Shown here: piece by piece, positions 15,201 to 23,984 of the stretch
Layout of the letters: each line of letters begins with the position of its first letter
How positions within the stretch are numbered: the first letter of the stretch is position 1
DNA from: SHAN690 sp040221375
Lineage (GTDB): Bacteria > Bacteroidota > Bacteroidia > Flavobacteriales_G > Salibacteraceae
Length of the DNA stretch: 64,000 nt
Assembly: GCA_040221375.1 (NCBI GenBank)
Contig: JAVKEP010000110.1
Span: 80,331-144,330 of the forward strand
Reading direction: 5' to 3'
Notes under the pieces: generated by a model
Databases searched by the model: none
Seen by the model: the letters and a program-made list of their open reading frames with translations, nothing else
Told to the model about the DNA's origin: nothing
Position numbers and translations under genes: made by a program

Positions 15201-16628
15201 TCATCCTTCAGACATTTTACTCACTTTGAGCATGTTCGACATGCCTTTTTTTGCGATCGGCATGCTCGCTACGTTGATTACCAAGTCGTCATCGTTTAAG
15301 AAACCGGCCTTCTTGAGTTCGTACTTAATATCGGCAATGGTATGGTCCGTGCTGACAAATTTGTCGTAATAAAATCCTTTCACACCCCAAACCAAGCTGA
15401 GCATGTTCAGTATTTTAAAGTTCGATGTGAACACAAAGATCCAAGCGTTGGGTCGGTACGAAGAGATGCGAAAGGCAGTGTACCCAGAGAAAGACATGGT
15501 AACGATCGCCTTAGCGCCAGTTTTTTGACTTAGTCGTACCGCCGAATGACAGATGGAGTCAGTGATGACCCGATCAGGTGTGCTATCGTGTTCAATGTCT
15601 CGGAAATAGATTCCTTGATAGTCCTCAACGCGGGTGATAATTTTAGACATGGTCTGCACTACTTCGATGGGGTATTGGCCAACGCTGGTTTCCCCACTCA
15701 GCATCACCGCATCCGCCCCATCCATCACTGCATTGGCTACATCGTTTACTTCAGCACGGCTTGGCGACATGTTGTCAATCATGCTTTCCATCATTTGGGT
15801 GGCGATGATGCACGGGCGACCAGCTTTTTGACATTTCCGAACGATTTCCTTCTGTACGAGTGGAACGTTCTGCAAAGGAATTTCTACGCCTAAGTCTCCT
15901 CTTGCAACCATGATTCCATCCGCCTCAGCGATGATGGCATCGATGTTTTCAACTGCTTCGGGCTTTTCAATTTTGGCGATGATCCGGACGTTTTTACCAC
16001 TCTCCTTGATCTTTTCGCGTAGTTCTCTGATGTCATCTGCACTTCGTACGAAGGAGAGGGCCACCCAACTCACATTGTGGTTGAGTGCGAATGCAAGATC
16101 GACCAAGTCTTTATCGGTCAAGCACGGCAAAGACACTTTCGTATCGGGGAGATTTACTCCCTTTCTGGGCTTTAAAACGCCGCTTTGGGTAACCTCGGTA
16201 ATGACATCCGTGCCGTCAAAGCCCCTGACATCTACGCGTAATTTTCCGTCGTCCAAAAGAATGGTCTCACCGATTTTAACATCGGCGACAAGATCGGGGT
16301 AGCTGATCATCACCCTGTTGGCATCACCTATGATCTCGTCGGAAGTGATCCTGAGTTCAGCGCCCATCACGAGTTGTACATCAGGCGTTTTGAGTTCACC
16401 GACGCGCAATTTGGGACCGCTCAAATCAGCCAGTATTGCCGTATGCGTGTGCAGTTCACTATCGATGAGTCGGAGGGTGTTCATGACCTCTTCATGGATG
16501 GCGTGTTCACCATGAGAAAAATTGAGACGAGCAACGCTCATCCCTTCCTCAATCATTTTCTTGAGCACCTCTTTGGGAGAGCTTGCGGGTCCGATCGTGG
16601 CTACGATCTTGGTTTTGTTTTTCAGCAT
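15201..16628 (-). CDS. pyk: Pyruvate kinase
   Basis: 475 residues, normal for bacterial pyruvate kinase. Opening TKIVATIGPASS, catalytic signature RIIAKIEKPEAVENIDAI (the lysine that stabilises the transferred phosphate), then MVARGDLGVEIP and ATQMMESMIDN, with a C-terminal allosteric domain (TDSICHSAVRLSQ). It catalyses phosphoenolpyruvate + ADP to pyruvate + ATP in the cytoplasm. It lies last in the minus-strand block acpP-fabF-rnc-(IPExxxVDY)-pyk, an order I know as common in Bacteroidota, separated from the previous gene by 70 bp. The start is ATG 16628. Confidence 0.98.
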   Translation of the reverse strand: MLKNKTKIVATIGPASSPKEVLKKMIEEGMSVARLNFSHGEHAIHEEVMNTLRLIDSELHTHTAILADLSGPKLRVGELKTPDVQLVMGAELRITSDEIIGDANRVMISYPDLVADVKIGETILLDDGKLRVDVRGFDGTDVITEVTQSGVLKPRKGVNLPDTKVSLPCLTDKDLVDLAFALNHNVSWVALSFVRSADDIRELREKIKESGKNVRIIAKIEKPEAVENIDAIIAEADGIMVARGDLGVEIPLQNVPLVQKEIVRKCQKAGRPCIIATQMMESMIDNMSPSRAEVNDVANAVMDGADAVMLSGETSVGQYPIEVVQTMSKIITRVEDYQGIYFRDIEHDSTPDRVITDSICHSAVRLSQKTGAKAIVTMSFSGYTAFRISSYRPNAWIFVFTSNFKILNMLSLVWGVKGFYYDKFVSTDHTIADIKYELKKAGFLNDDDLVINVASMPIAKKGMSNMLKVSKMSEG

Positions 16629-16698
16629 ATTCCTTAATTAACGAATGTATCGAATGCCAGAGGAGGAGAAAGTAGGTCTGATCGAAGTCTTCAACAGC

Positions 16699-17118
16699 CT
16701 AGTCTTCAAATAGCGAGTATTGGATTCGCTTGAAATCAGCGTTGTCTAACGGGGCTACAAATTGAATGCCTTCAATCGCTTGCAAACTCTCCAGAAACGA
16801 ATCGGCATCAAAGATGTCAATATAACCTTCAATCAGCATGAAGAAATCATACTGTTTGTGTCCTTTTAAGAGAAAGGTCTCTTCATTGTGGTTAGACAGG
16901 AGGACGTAGTTTAGGTGAGCATCCCCATCTTTGTACACAAACTTGGTAAATTCATCCAATCCCCCATTTTTCCCTGGAATTTGAAGCACTTCGCGACGAA
17001 AGTCTTTGTTCAAGGATCGATTCATCAGCCAGGCCACCCGGTAGTCTTTCCAATGACAGCTCAATCCAAATGAGAGAAAGTCATATTCGTCATCGAGGAT
17101 CAGGCGTTGCTTTGACAC
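16699..17118 (-). CDS. IPExxxVDY-like family protein (divergent signature)
   Basis: 139 residues from a GTG start, 3 bp after the rnc stop. The opening DDEYDFLSFGLSCHWKDYRVAWLMN and the region YDFFMLIEGYID match the small Bacteroidota family named IPExxxVDY, which I know to sit between rnc and pyk. The signature itself is not intact: the corresponding stretch reads LLKGHKQYDFFMLIEG, so only the aromatic-Asp end and the following LIEG are kept. Function unknown; conserved placement suggests a housekeeping link to RNA processing or glycolysis genes. The family assignment rests mainly on position and the N-terminal match. Confidence 0.8.
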   Translation of the reverse strand: MSKQRLILDDEYDFLSFGLSCHWKDYRVAWLMNRSLNKDFRREVLQIPGKNGGLDEFTKFVYKDGDAHLNYVLLSNHNEETFLLKGHKQYDFFMLIEGYIDIFDADSFLESLQAIEGIQFVAPLDNADFKRIQYSLFED

Positions 17119-17121
17119 GTG

Positions 17122-17844
17122 CTAGAGCTTTAAGGATTCGCATGCGGCTTTGGAGGCGGCTTGCTCAGCTCTCTTTTTAGAGCGTTCCTTGCCGCTGGCT
17201 AGGAGCACTTGATCCATCACCACGGAGCAGACAAACAAGTTTTCAGTGTCGGCATTGTTGGATGTGTTGAAGCGCAGGTCCTTTTTGTTCTGTTGGGCCC
17301 ATTCGATCAATTGGCTTTTAAAATCCATCGCGTTTTCGATGATGGCTTCGATGTCGATGTAGTTCGGAACGAGAAAGCGTTCGATGCTCTTTTTTGCCAC
17401 GGTAAAGCCACGATCAATGTAGATGGCCCCAAGCCAGGCTTCCAAGGCATTTCCGACGATTTTATCCATGGAATCTTCGGTTCCTATCCGCGCCTCAATC
17501 ACCTCGTGCAATCCAGAAGCAACACCCACCGTTCCGAGCGTTTGTCGGTTTACAATGCGCGCGCGAAGTTTGGTCAAATACCCTTCGTTCGACTCGGGAT
17601 ACTTCTTGAATAGATACTCAGTAATCACCGTATCGAGCACGGCATCCCCCAATAGCTCCAGGCGCTCATTGCAATCTTGGTGACAATACTTTCCAGACCC
17701 GACCACAGATTTATGGCGTAAGGCTTTTTCGTACCACGAAATGTCCGTGGCTTTTACACCCCAGTTTTTTTTGAGGTATTTGATCAGACGTTTTTGCCTG
17801 TCAGTATGTGATTTAAAGAAGTAGAAGTCGTCGGTGCGTTTGAT
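17122..17844 (-). CDS. rnc: Ribonuclease III, apparent ATC start codon
   Basis: 240 residues if initiation is at 17844. The RNase III signature ERLELLGDAVLD is at residues 60-71, preceded by YEKALRHKS (38-46); the dsRNA-binding domain is about 168-238 and ends AASKAACESLKL. It cuts double-stranded RNA in rRNA and mRNA maturation. No ATG, GTG or TTG lies between an upstream in-frame stop and residue 47 (GTG 17706), yet residues 10-46 match the family's essential N-terminal helix. The fabF stop and this frame read TAATC where TAATG would be expected, so ATC 17844 is the probable start or a base error for ATG. CTG at residue 20 is an alternative. Confidence 0.9.
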   Translation of the reverse strand: MKRTDDFYFFKSHTDRQKRLIKYLKKNWGVKATDISWYEKALRHKSVVGSGKYCHQDCNERLELLGDAVLDTVITEYLFKKYPESNEGYLTKLRARIVNRQTLGTVGVASGLHEVIEARIGTEDSMDKIVGNALEAWLGAIYIDRGFTVAKKSIERFLVPNYIDIEAIIENAMDFKSQLIEWAQQNKKDLRFNTSNNADTENLFVCSVVMDQVLLASGKERSKKRAEQAASKAACESLKL

Positions 17845-19100
17845 TAGCCCACAAACTTCTTAAAGATCACAGAGGCGTTGTGGCCTCCGAATCCAAAAGT
17901 ATTGCTCAATGCGGCGTTAACTGTGCGCTTATGAGCTTTGTGGAACGTAAGGTTCAACTTGGGGTCAATGGCATCATCATCCGTAAAATGGTTGATGGTC
18001 GGTGGAACGATATCGTTCTTCACTGCGAGAAGCGTAGCAATTCCTTCGATGGCTCCTGCAGCACCCAGAAGGTGACCGGTCATCGACTTGGTAGAGCTTA
18101 TGTTCAGCTTCTCAGAATGATCACCGAAGACTCCGCGGATCGCCTTCAACTCTGCAACATCACCCAAGGGAGTACTCGTACCATGCACATTGATGTAATC
18201 AAGGCTCTCTGGTGAAATACTTGGGTCATCTTCCATAGCTGACCGCATTACATTCAATGCGCCAAACCCATCGGGGTGAGGAGCTGTAATGTGGTGGGCA
18301 TCAGCGGATAAACCGCCACCGCAAATTTCGCCATAGATCTTGGCGCCACGTGCTTTGGCGTGCTCGTATTCTTCTAATATCAAACAGCCGGCGCCTTCAC
18401 CCATTACAAATCCATCTCTGTCTTTGTCAAAAGGACGTGACGCCGTTTTCGGGTCGTCGTTTCTTGTGGAAAGCGCGTGCATGGCGTTAAAACCGCCAAT
18501 GCCAGATTCGTTGATCGCAGCTTCAGAACCACCAGTAACGATTACGTCTGCTTTCCCCAGTCGGATATAGTTGAATGCATCAATCATCGAGTTGGTACTC
18601 GTCGCGCATGCACTCACCAAACTGAAGTTGGGCCCTCTGAATCCATATTTAATGGAGATATGTCCGGCGGCGATGTCGGATATCATCTTCGGGATAAAGA
18701 AAGGATTAAAACGCGGATTCATTCCACCTTCTACAAATCCCTTTACTTCTTCTTGAAACGTGATGATGCCGCCGATTCCAGATCCCCAAATCACACCGGT
18801 GCGATCTTGGTTCACATTGTCTTCGACCAATCCAGCATCTTTCACTGCCTCGTCGGCAACGATGATGGCGTACTTGCTGAATAAGTCAAGCTTCCGACCC
18901 TCCTTGCGATCGAAATGATTGTCGAGGTCGAGGTTCTTGACCTCACACGCGAAATGCGTTTTAAAATTAGACGTGTCAAAGCGAGTAATGGGAGCCGCCC
19001 CGCTTGTTCCATTGAGAAGGTTTTCCCAATATTCCTGAGCGTTATTTCCTATAGGCGTAAGCGCCCCAAGCCCGGTAACCACTACCCGCTTCAGCGTCAT
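17844..19100 (-). CDS. fabF: Beta-ketoacyl-[acyl-carrier-protein] synthase II
   Basis: 418 residues, typical FabF length. The catalytic Cys lies in SACATSTNSMI, and the two catalytic His in NVHGTSTPLGD and KSMTGHLLGAAGA. The opening RRVVVTGLGALTPIGN pattern is present as KRVVVTGLGALTPIGN. It condenses malonyl-ACP with acyl-ACP in fatty acid elongation. It lies 23 bp after acpP and its TAA overlaps the proposed ATC start of rnc, so acpP, fabF and rnc are cotranscribed. The start is ATG 19100. Confidence 0.98.
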   Translation of the reverse strand: MTLKRVVVTGLGALTPIGNNAQEYWENLLNGTSGAAPITRFDTSNFKTHFACEVKNLDLDNHFDRKEGRKLDLFSKYAIIVADEAVKDAGLVEDNVNQDRTGVIWGSGIGGIITFQEEVKGFVEGGMNPRFNPFFIPKMISDIAAGHISIKYGFRGPNFSLVSACATSTNSMIDAFNYIRLGKADVIVTGGSEAAINESGIGGFNAMHALSTRNDDPKTASRPFDKDRDGFVMGEGAGCLILEEYEHAKARGAKIYGEICGGGLSADAHHITAPHPDGFGALNVMRSAMEDDPSISPESLDYINVHGTSTPLGDVAELKAIRGVFGDHSEKLNISSTKSMTGHLLGAAGAIEGIATLLAVKNDIVPPTINHFTDDDAIDPKLNLTFHKAHKRTVNAALSNTFGFGGHNASVIFKKFVG

Positions 19101-19123
19101 AATCTATGTTTTAGGATGTGAAT

Positions 19124-19360
19124 CTAAGAGACGTGCTCCTCGATGTACTTGATGGCTTCGCCAACGGTGGCAATGTTTTCTGCTTGATCGTCTGGAATAG
19201 CGATGTTGAATTCCTTCTCGAACTCCATGATCAACTCTACCGTGTCAAGAGAGTCAGCTCCAAGATCATTTGTGAAGCTTGCCTCTGGATTTACTTCTCC
19301 TTCGTCAACTCCGAGCTTATCAACGATGATAGCTACTACTCTTTCTTTGATATCAGCCAT
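19124..19360 (-). CDS. acpP: Acyl carrier protein
   Basis: 78 residues, acidic, with the phosphopantetheine attachment motif GADSLDTVELIM (Ser37). It carries growing acyl chains in fatty acid synthesis. First gene of the acpP-fabF-rnc block. Upstream on the minus strand a weak -7 box (TTtcTTTG, one mismatch to TAnnTTTG) lies within the 72-bp gap to the flavoprotein gene, so acpP probably has its own promoter. Confidence 0.98.
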   Translation of the reverse strand: MADIKERVVAIIVDKLGVDEGEVNPEASFTNDLGADSLDTVELIMEFEKEFNIAIPDDQAENIATVGEAIKYIEEHVS

Positions 19361-19432
19361 AGTGCTTGATTTTATTAATGCTTTTGAGACTGCAAAGAAA
19401 TATCTTTTAGGTTGATTTATCCAAATAGATTC

Positions 19433-20110
19433 TCATTCGAAGACAACTGCCAATTCTTCGAACGACTTTCTCTTCAAGTTTGGAACCTCTGCATCCGGCG
19501 CTGGATAACCGACCGGTAAGAGAAGGTAAGGTCGCTCATTGTCAGGTCGTTCTAAGATTTTCGAAAGAAAGTTCATTGGGCTTGGAGTATGCGTTAATGT
19601 CACCAATCCAGCGTTGTGAATTGCGTTAATAAGCATGCCACAAGCGATGCCAACAGACTCATTCACGTAGTAATTCTGACGTTTTTTACCGTCTTTAAGC
19701 TCATAAATCCGCTTGAATACCACAATTATCCAAGGAACGGTTTCTAGAAACGGTTTGTGCCAATCCGTCCCTAATGGCTCGAGATCTTCCAGCCACGTTT
19801 CGTTCATCCGCTTGGTATAGCTTTCTTGTTCTTCTGCCTCTGCCGCTGCTCGAATTTGTTGCTTCAGCGTTTTCGAACGGATGATGCAAAAGGTCCAGGG
19901 TTCTTTGTGCGCTCCGCTCGGTGAGGTGCCAGCGGCCATTACGATGTTTTCAATGACCTCAAACGGCACATCCTCATTCGAAAATTCGCGTATGCTCCTT
20001 CGGCGATTGTGAAAGGCATAAAAGTCCTTCGCTCGATCGAGCGTGCCTGCTTTATCTTGTTGAACTGGGTCGTAGGGAATGAATCGAGGCTCCGTACTCA
20101 TGATTGCCAT
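19433..20110 (-). CDS. Nitroreductase-superfamily flavoprotein, iodotyrosine deiodinase-like
   Basis: 225 residues. Nitroreductase fold with FMN-site segments RRRSIREF (36-43) and AAGTSPSGAHKEPW (59-72). It carries the halotyrosine-binding set of the iodotyrosine deiodinase (IYD) subfamily at the right spacing: Glu94, Tyr98 (EEQESYTKRM) and Lys119 (TDWHKPFLE). Further IYD-like stretches are VNESVGIACGMLINA and LLLPVGYPAPDAEVP. Known IYDs reductively remove halogen from mono- or dihalotyrosine using FMN. The substrate here is inferred. It lies between acpP and divergent purN. A near-consensus -7 box (TTacTTTG) lies about 25 bp upstream. The start is ATG 20110, or ATG 20101. Confidence 0.88.
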   Translation of the reverse strand: MAIMSTEPRFIPYDPVQQDKAGTLDRAKDFYAFHNRRRSIREFSNEDVPFEVIENIVMAAGTSPSGAHKEPWTFCIIRSKTLKQQIRAAAEAEEQESYTKRMNETWLEDLEPLGTDWHKPFLETVPWIIVVFKRIYELKDGKKRQNYYVNESVGIACGMLINAIHNAGLVTLTHTPSPMNFLSKILERPDNERPYLLLPVGYPAPDAEVPNLKRKSFEELAVVFE

Positions 20111-20151
20111 TACTTTTGGGCTTCCAAAGTAATCAGTAAATCCGTTTCACC

Positions 20152-20727
20152 ATGGGCGTAACCCGCTTGGCAATCTTTGCTTCAGGAACTGGCACCAACG
20201 CCAGCTCGATCATCCAATACTTTCAGAACGACCCCGCGGTGGAGGTCTCGATTGTGGTGACGAATAAGTCGGATGCTGGAGTGATTGGAGTCGCTGAACG
20301 CGCCAAGGTCGAATTCGCCATCATTACCAAGCAGGATTTAGGAGATGAAGAATTGATGATGGCCTTGCTGGAAGAATACAGGGTGGATGTAATCGTATTG
20401 GCGGGGTGGCTGCTACTTGTGCCGCCCTATTTGATTGAACGCTTTGAAGGAAGAATCCTCAATATTCACCCCGCCTTGTTGCCCAAGTTCGGAGGCAAGG
20501 GAATGTGGGGAAAGCATGTCCATCAAGCGGTCAAGGATAGTGGTGATCTTCAATCTGGCATTACCATTCACATGGTGAACGCTGAATACGACAAAGGCAA
20601 GGTATTGGCTCAGCACAAGGTTGAGCTGAAAGCAGGAGATGACCCTGCGGATATCGAAGCCAAAGTCAGAAAGCTCGAGCTCCATCACTATCCAATCGAG
20701 ATAAAAAAGTTCGTGGATTCGATCTGA
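20152..20727 (+). CDS. purN: Phosphoribosylglycinamide formyltransferase (PurN)
   Basis: 191 residues. FASGTGTNASSII forms the phosphate-binding loop, ILNIHPALLPKF holds the catalytic Asn and His, and the Asp of VNAEYDKGKVL completes the set. It transfers formyl from 10-formyl-THF to GAR in purine synthesis. It starts 41 bp from the divergent IYD-like gene. In related genomes purN usually faces acpP directly, so the flavoprotein is an insertion into that arrangement as I recall it. Confidence 0.97.
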   Translation: MGVTRLAIFASGTGTNASSIIQYFQNDPAVEVSIVVTNKSDAGVIGVAERAKVEFAIITKQDLGDEELMMALLEEYRVDVIVLAGWLLLVPPYLIERFEGRILNIHPALLPKFGGKGMWGKHVHQAVKDSGDLQSGITIHMVNAEYDKGKVLAQHKVELKAGDDPADIEAKVRKLELHHYPIEIKKFVDSI

Positions 20728-20791
20728 GCGCTAGGTCGGAGCGAACAAATTCAATAATTTGGGCGCACCTATTACCTAAACCCGCTCAACT

Positions 20792-23700
20792 ATGCGCCCA
20801 GTGAAATGGAAGGCAATCGGCTTGATTGCTGTGATTTTCGTATTTGTTAACGGATTCTTTTATTCATCTGACTCTCATGCGCTCCATAATCCGATGGAGC
20901 AGCTAAGTGGAGAAATCGCCTTCGCTATGGATGAGCCTCAGGAACAAGGAGAGGATCATGAGGAACACGCATCTCCGACCAGTCATGAGCAAGCTGAGCA
21001 CTCGGAAGCGGAAATACACGATGAACACGGCGAAGGGGGGCATCACGGCCCTGATACGAATCCACTTTTCTTCATCATCTTGGCTGTCTTTATCGGAGCA
21101 GCTACACGGCACTTCCTCAAAGGAATCCCGGTGCCTTTTACTGCACTTTTATTGATCATCGGTATCGTTTTGGGTGTCTTGAATCGAATGCATTTATTCG
21201 AGTCTTGGGGTTCATTGGACGTGAGTTTTATCCATGATTCGTTCATCTGGGCGGCCAATATCGACCCCCACATGCTCTTTTTTGTCTTCTTACCCATCTT
21301 GATTTTCGAGGCGGCGTTTGCGATGGATCTTCACACCTTTAAAAAATCAGCGGCAAACTCTGTCATTCTCGCCGTGCCAGGCATACTAGTGGCCCTCCTT
21401 CTTACAGGAGCGATGGTGTACGCGATCGATATGTTTGACATCGGACTAGAAGGGTGGGCCAACTGGGGATTGGCGTTTATGTTCGGTTCGGTGATCAGCG
21501 CTACGGATCCAGTGGCGGTTGTCGCTTTGCTGAAAGACTTAGGAGCCAGCAAGAAGTTGGGGACATTGATCGAGGGAGAATCCCTTCTCAACGACGGTAC
21601 AGCCATCGTTCTTTTTATGGTGTTCTTTTTGGGAATATCAGGTGAGGCGAGCGATACCAATGGATTCGTTGAGTTTTTACGCGTCGCAATCGGTGGTATT
21701 GGCGTTGGGCTGATAGTGGGTTGGATTACGCTGCGATGGCTCAAAGGCGTTTTCAATGATGCGATGGTGGAAATATCGGTAGTGGTAGCGGCGGCCTACA
21801 TTACCTTTTATGTCGCTGAGCATTTCTTACACGTCTCAGGCGTATTGGCTTTGGTCGCACTCGGCCTGTTGGTCGGAGGGTTTGGCCGTTCCAGCATCTC
21901 GCCTCAAGTAGAACATTTTATGCACGAATTTTGGGAATTGGCAGGATTCATCGCCAATTGCTTGATCTTTTTAATTGTCGGATTGGTCATCGCGAGCAGG
22001 ACCGAATTTACCGCCAACGATTTCTTGGTTCTGGGCATAGTTTACATTGGCATTCACATCGTTCGGGCCATTGTGATGCTCATTCATTACCCATTCATGA
22101 AGAATACGGGCTACGGCCTTCCGGTCAAGGACGCAATTGTTGTGTGGTACGGCGCGTTGCGCGGTGCAATTGGCTTAGCATTGGCGTTGATGGTAGCGGG
22201 AGTGGATTCGACAGTCATGGCCGAGTCTATGGACATCACCCCAGAAGCCGCAGCCAAAATCAAGGATCAGTTTTTATTCTTAATCGCAGGGGCAGTAACC
22301 CTTACACTTCTGGTCAATGCTACCACCATCAAGGCGCTGATTCAGCGTTTAGGGCTGCTGGACATTCCACCGGCGAAAGCCTTGATGATAAAGTCTTCAA
22401 GCGAATACATGCGGAGCAGTGCAGAAAGCCATGTTCAGAAATTAAAGAAGGACCGCAATTTGAGAAAAGCGAATTGGAGTACGGTGGCCGAATACCTTCC
22501 CAAAGAAATCGCGTTGGTTCAAGACATCGATGAAAGCAAACTGAACGTAGCCAAGATGGCGGAGCACCGGACACGGATTCTTGAGAAAGAAAAGAGCAGC
22601 TACTGGCGCCAGTTTAAGGAGGGCATGCTGGGCGCGGATGCGGTGCGTACCCTTACGGATACGGTGAACGAAATTTTAGACATCAAAGGAGAGGTTTCGC
22701 TCTCAGCGAGAAAAGACTTGGAAGAGCTTTGGAAACCTCCCAAGTGGATGAGCGCAATGCAGTCAGTACCGGTCATTGGTAGGATCACCGAGGACTCTTT
22801 CTTTGATCGCTTGGCTGTGAGCTATGATTGTGCGGTTGGCTTTACCAAGGCGCAAGAAGACTGCTTGTCGTTGTTAGAGAGCATGTATAGAGGAGAGGAA
22901 GAAAGCGAACGGTCCAACCTTGAGATCATCGAGCAAGAGATCAGCGAAAACATCATCTCTGGACAAACCTTCATGCGCAACCTGAGAAATACATACCCGG
23001 AAATTTATCGTGCAATTGCCACGAGGCAGGCAATTCGGTCGGTGCTGAATTATGAACTGCACACGGTAGACAGGTTGAAAAGCAAGGGAAGACTCAATAA
23101 TTCGGAAGTAGCCAGAATTACTGGCGACATCGAAGCCCGCATGAAGAAGCTGATGGAGCGTCCTCCGAGTATTCAATTGCCCGAAACGAAGGAATTGGTC
23201 ACTTCGATCAATTGGCTGCAAGAATTCCCAAAGGAGGGCCTTAAGCTCATTACTGAACTTTGTCAAACGCGGATTTATTCGAACGGTCAACGCATCGTTA
23301 GAAATATGAACGCGGGACAGGGTTTGTTCATCATTGCGCGGGGAAACGTCAACATCAAGGATGGCAAGCGTACGGTGGAAGTGCTCGGCAAAGGGGATGG
23401 AATAGGAGAAATCCTTTACCTCACGAAGGGGCAAAGTCAATTCGAAGTCTTTGCAGAAACTCCGGTTACCGTTCTGGCACTATCGGCGCCTAACGTCGAT
23501 CGCATTGTACAAGCGCATCCAGAGTTTGAAAAGGTACTGTGGCAGCACGCCCTCGGAAGAATGGCCGTGCGCGCCTTGGAGAAGAACGATAAGTTTAAGC
23601 ACCTGGACAAACGCCAGATCAAGGCGATTGGTGAAGCTGGGGAACTCAAGCAATTGAAAGAAGGCCAAACCTATGCAGTTCCAGAGCATAAAACCGTGGT

Positions 23701-23827
23701 GATGGTCTCGGGAAAAGCAGTGTCTACCCAAAACGATAAGTTGGAAGTGACCGATGCTAAAGCGGTAGCATTCAAAGAAATGAAGGCGCTTCAAAAGTCG
23801 TGGATATTGGAGGTAGAAGTCGGCTGA
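20792..23827 (+). CDS. CPA1-type Na+/H+ antiporter with large cytoplasmic tail and cNMP-binding-type domain
   Basis: 1011 residues, much longer than NhaP or NhaK. Signal/TM segment (about 8-30), then an acidic His-rich stretch (about 45-88, about ten His, with HDEHGEGGHHG). The transport domain (about 90-515) has 12-13 helices, with SATDPVAVVALL and the ion-binding ESLLNDGTAIVLF typical of CPA1. A helical cytoplasmic region (about 530-805) is followed by a cyclic-nucleotide-binding-type beta-roll (about 815-925, GQGLFIIARGNVNI ... GDGIGEILYLT). This order matches SOS1-like exchangers. It probably exports Na+ in exchange for H+ at the inner membrane. The gene stands alone downstream of purN, with a weak -7 box (TAatTTGG) about 35 bp upstream. 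Confidence 0.92.
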   Translation: MRPVKWKAIGLIAVIFVFVNGFFYSSDSHALHNPMEQLSGEIAFAMDEPQEQGEDHEEHASPTSHEQAEHSEAEIHDEHGEGGHHGPDTNPLFFIILAVFIGAATRHFLKGIPVPFTALLLIIGIVLGVLNRMHLFESWGSLDVSFIHDSFIWAANIDPHMLFFVFLPILIFEAAFAMDLHTFKKSAANSVILAVPGILVALLLTGAMVYAIDMFDIGLEGWANWGLAFMFGSVISATDPVAVVALLKDLGASKKLGTLIEGESLLNDGTAIVLFMVFFLGISGEASDTNGFVEFLRVAIGGIGVGLIVGWITLRWLKGVFNDAMVEISVVVAAAYITFYVAEHFLHVSGVLALVALGLLVGGFGRSSISPQVEHFMHEFWELAGFIANCLIFLIVGLVIASRTEFTANDFLVLGIVYIGIHIVRAIVMLIHYPFMKNTGYGLPVKDAIVVWYGALRGAIGLALALMVAGVDSTVMAESMDITPEAAAKIKDQFLFLIAGAVTLTLLVNATTIKALIQRLGLLDIPPAKALMIKSSSEYMRSSAESHVQKLKKDRNLRKANWSTVAEYLPKEIALVQDIDESKLNVAKMAEHRTRILEKEKSSYWRQFKEGMLGADAVRTLTDTVNEILDIKGEVSLSARKDLEELWKPPKWMSAMQSVPVIGRITEDSFFDRLAVSYDCAVGFTKAQEDCLSLLESMYRGEEESERSNLEIIEQEISENIISGQTFMRNLRNTYPEIYRAIATRQAIRSVLNYELHTVDRLKSKGRLNNSEVARITGDIEARMKKLMERPPSIQLPETKELVTSINWLQEFPKEGLKLITELCQTRIYSNGQRIVRNMNAGQGLFIIARGNVNIKDGKRTVEVLGKGDGIGEILYLTKGQSQFEVFAETPVTVLALSAPNVDRIVQAHPEFEKVLWQHALGRMAVRALEKNDKFKHLDKRQIKAIGEAGELKQLKEGQTYAVPEHKTVVMVSGKAVSTQNDKLEVTDAKAVAFKEMKALQKSWILEVEVG

Positions 23828-23845
23828 GCGCACATTGAAAAAAGA

Positions 23846-23875
23846 TTGCACGAATAGAAAGTTCGTGTATATTTG
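23846..23875 (+). promoter_or_regulatory. Bacteroidota promoter of tRNA-Val(UAC)
   Basis: TTG at 23846-23848 as -33 element, 19-bp spacer, and a perfect -7 box TATATTTG at 23868-23875, matching the TTG-N(17-23)-TAnnTTTG consensus of this phylum. The tRNA begins 24 bp after the -7 box. Confidence 0.8.
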
Positions 23876-23899
23876 CGCCCCTTTTTAAAGGGATTTCAA

Positions 23900-23974
23900 G
23901 GGAGCTTAGCTCAGCTGGTTCAGAGCACCTCGTTTACACCGAGGGGGTCGGGGGTTCGAACCCCTCAGCTCCCA
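23900..23974 (+). tRNA. tRNA-Val, anticodon UAC
   Basis: 75-nt cloverleaf. Acceptor GGGAGCT pairs perfectly with AGCTCCC; D-arm GCTC/GAGC; anticodon stem CCTCG/CGAGG with loop TTTACAC (anticodon TAC); T-arm GGGGG-TTCGAAC-CCCTC; discriminator A. CCA is not encoded. A perfect promoter precedes it and a rho-independent terminator follows. Confidence 0.97.
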
Positions 23975-23984
23975 CTCAATCACT

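Noticed and set aside
17122..17706. Shorter rnc model starting at GTG 17706
   Set aside because: It would remove 46 conserved residues including YEKALRHKS that are needed for the RNase III fold.
22874..23440. 188-codon minus-strand frame inside the antiporter gene
   Set aside because: Antisense to the coding region for the cytoplasmic tail; no recognisable feature.
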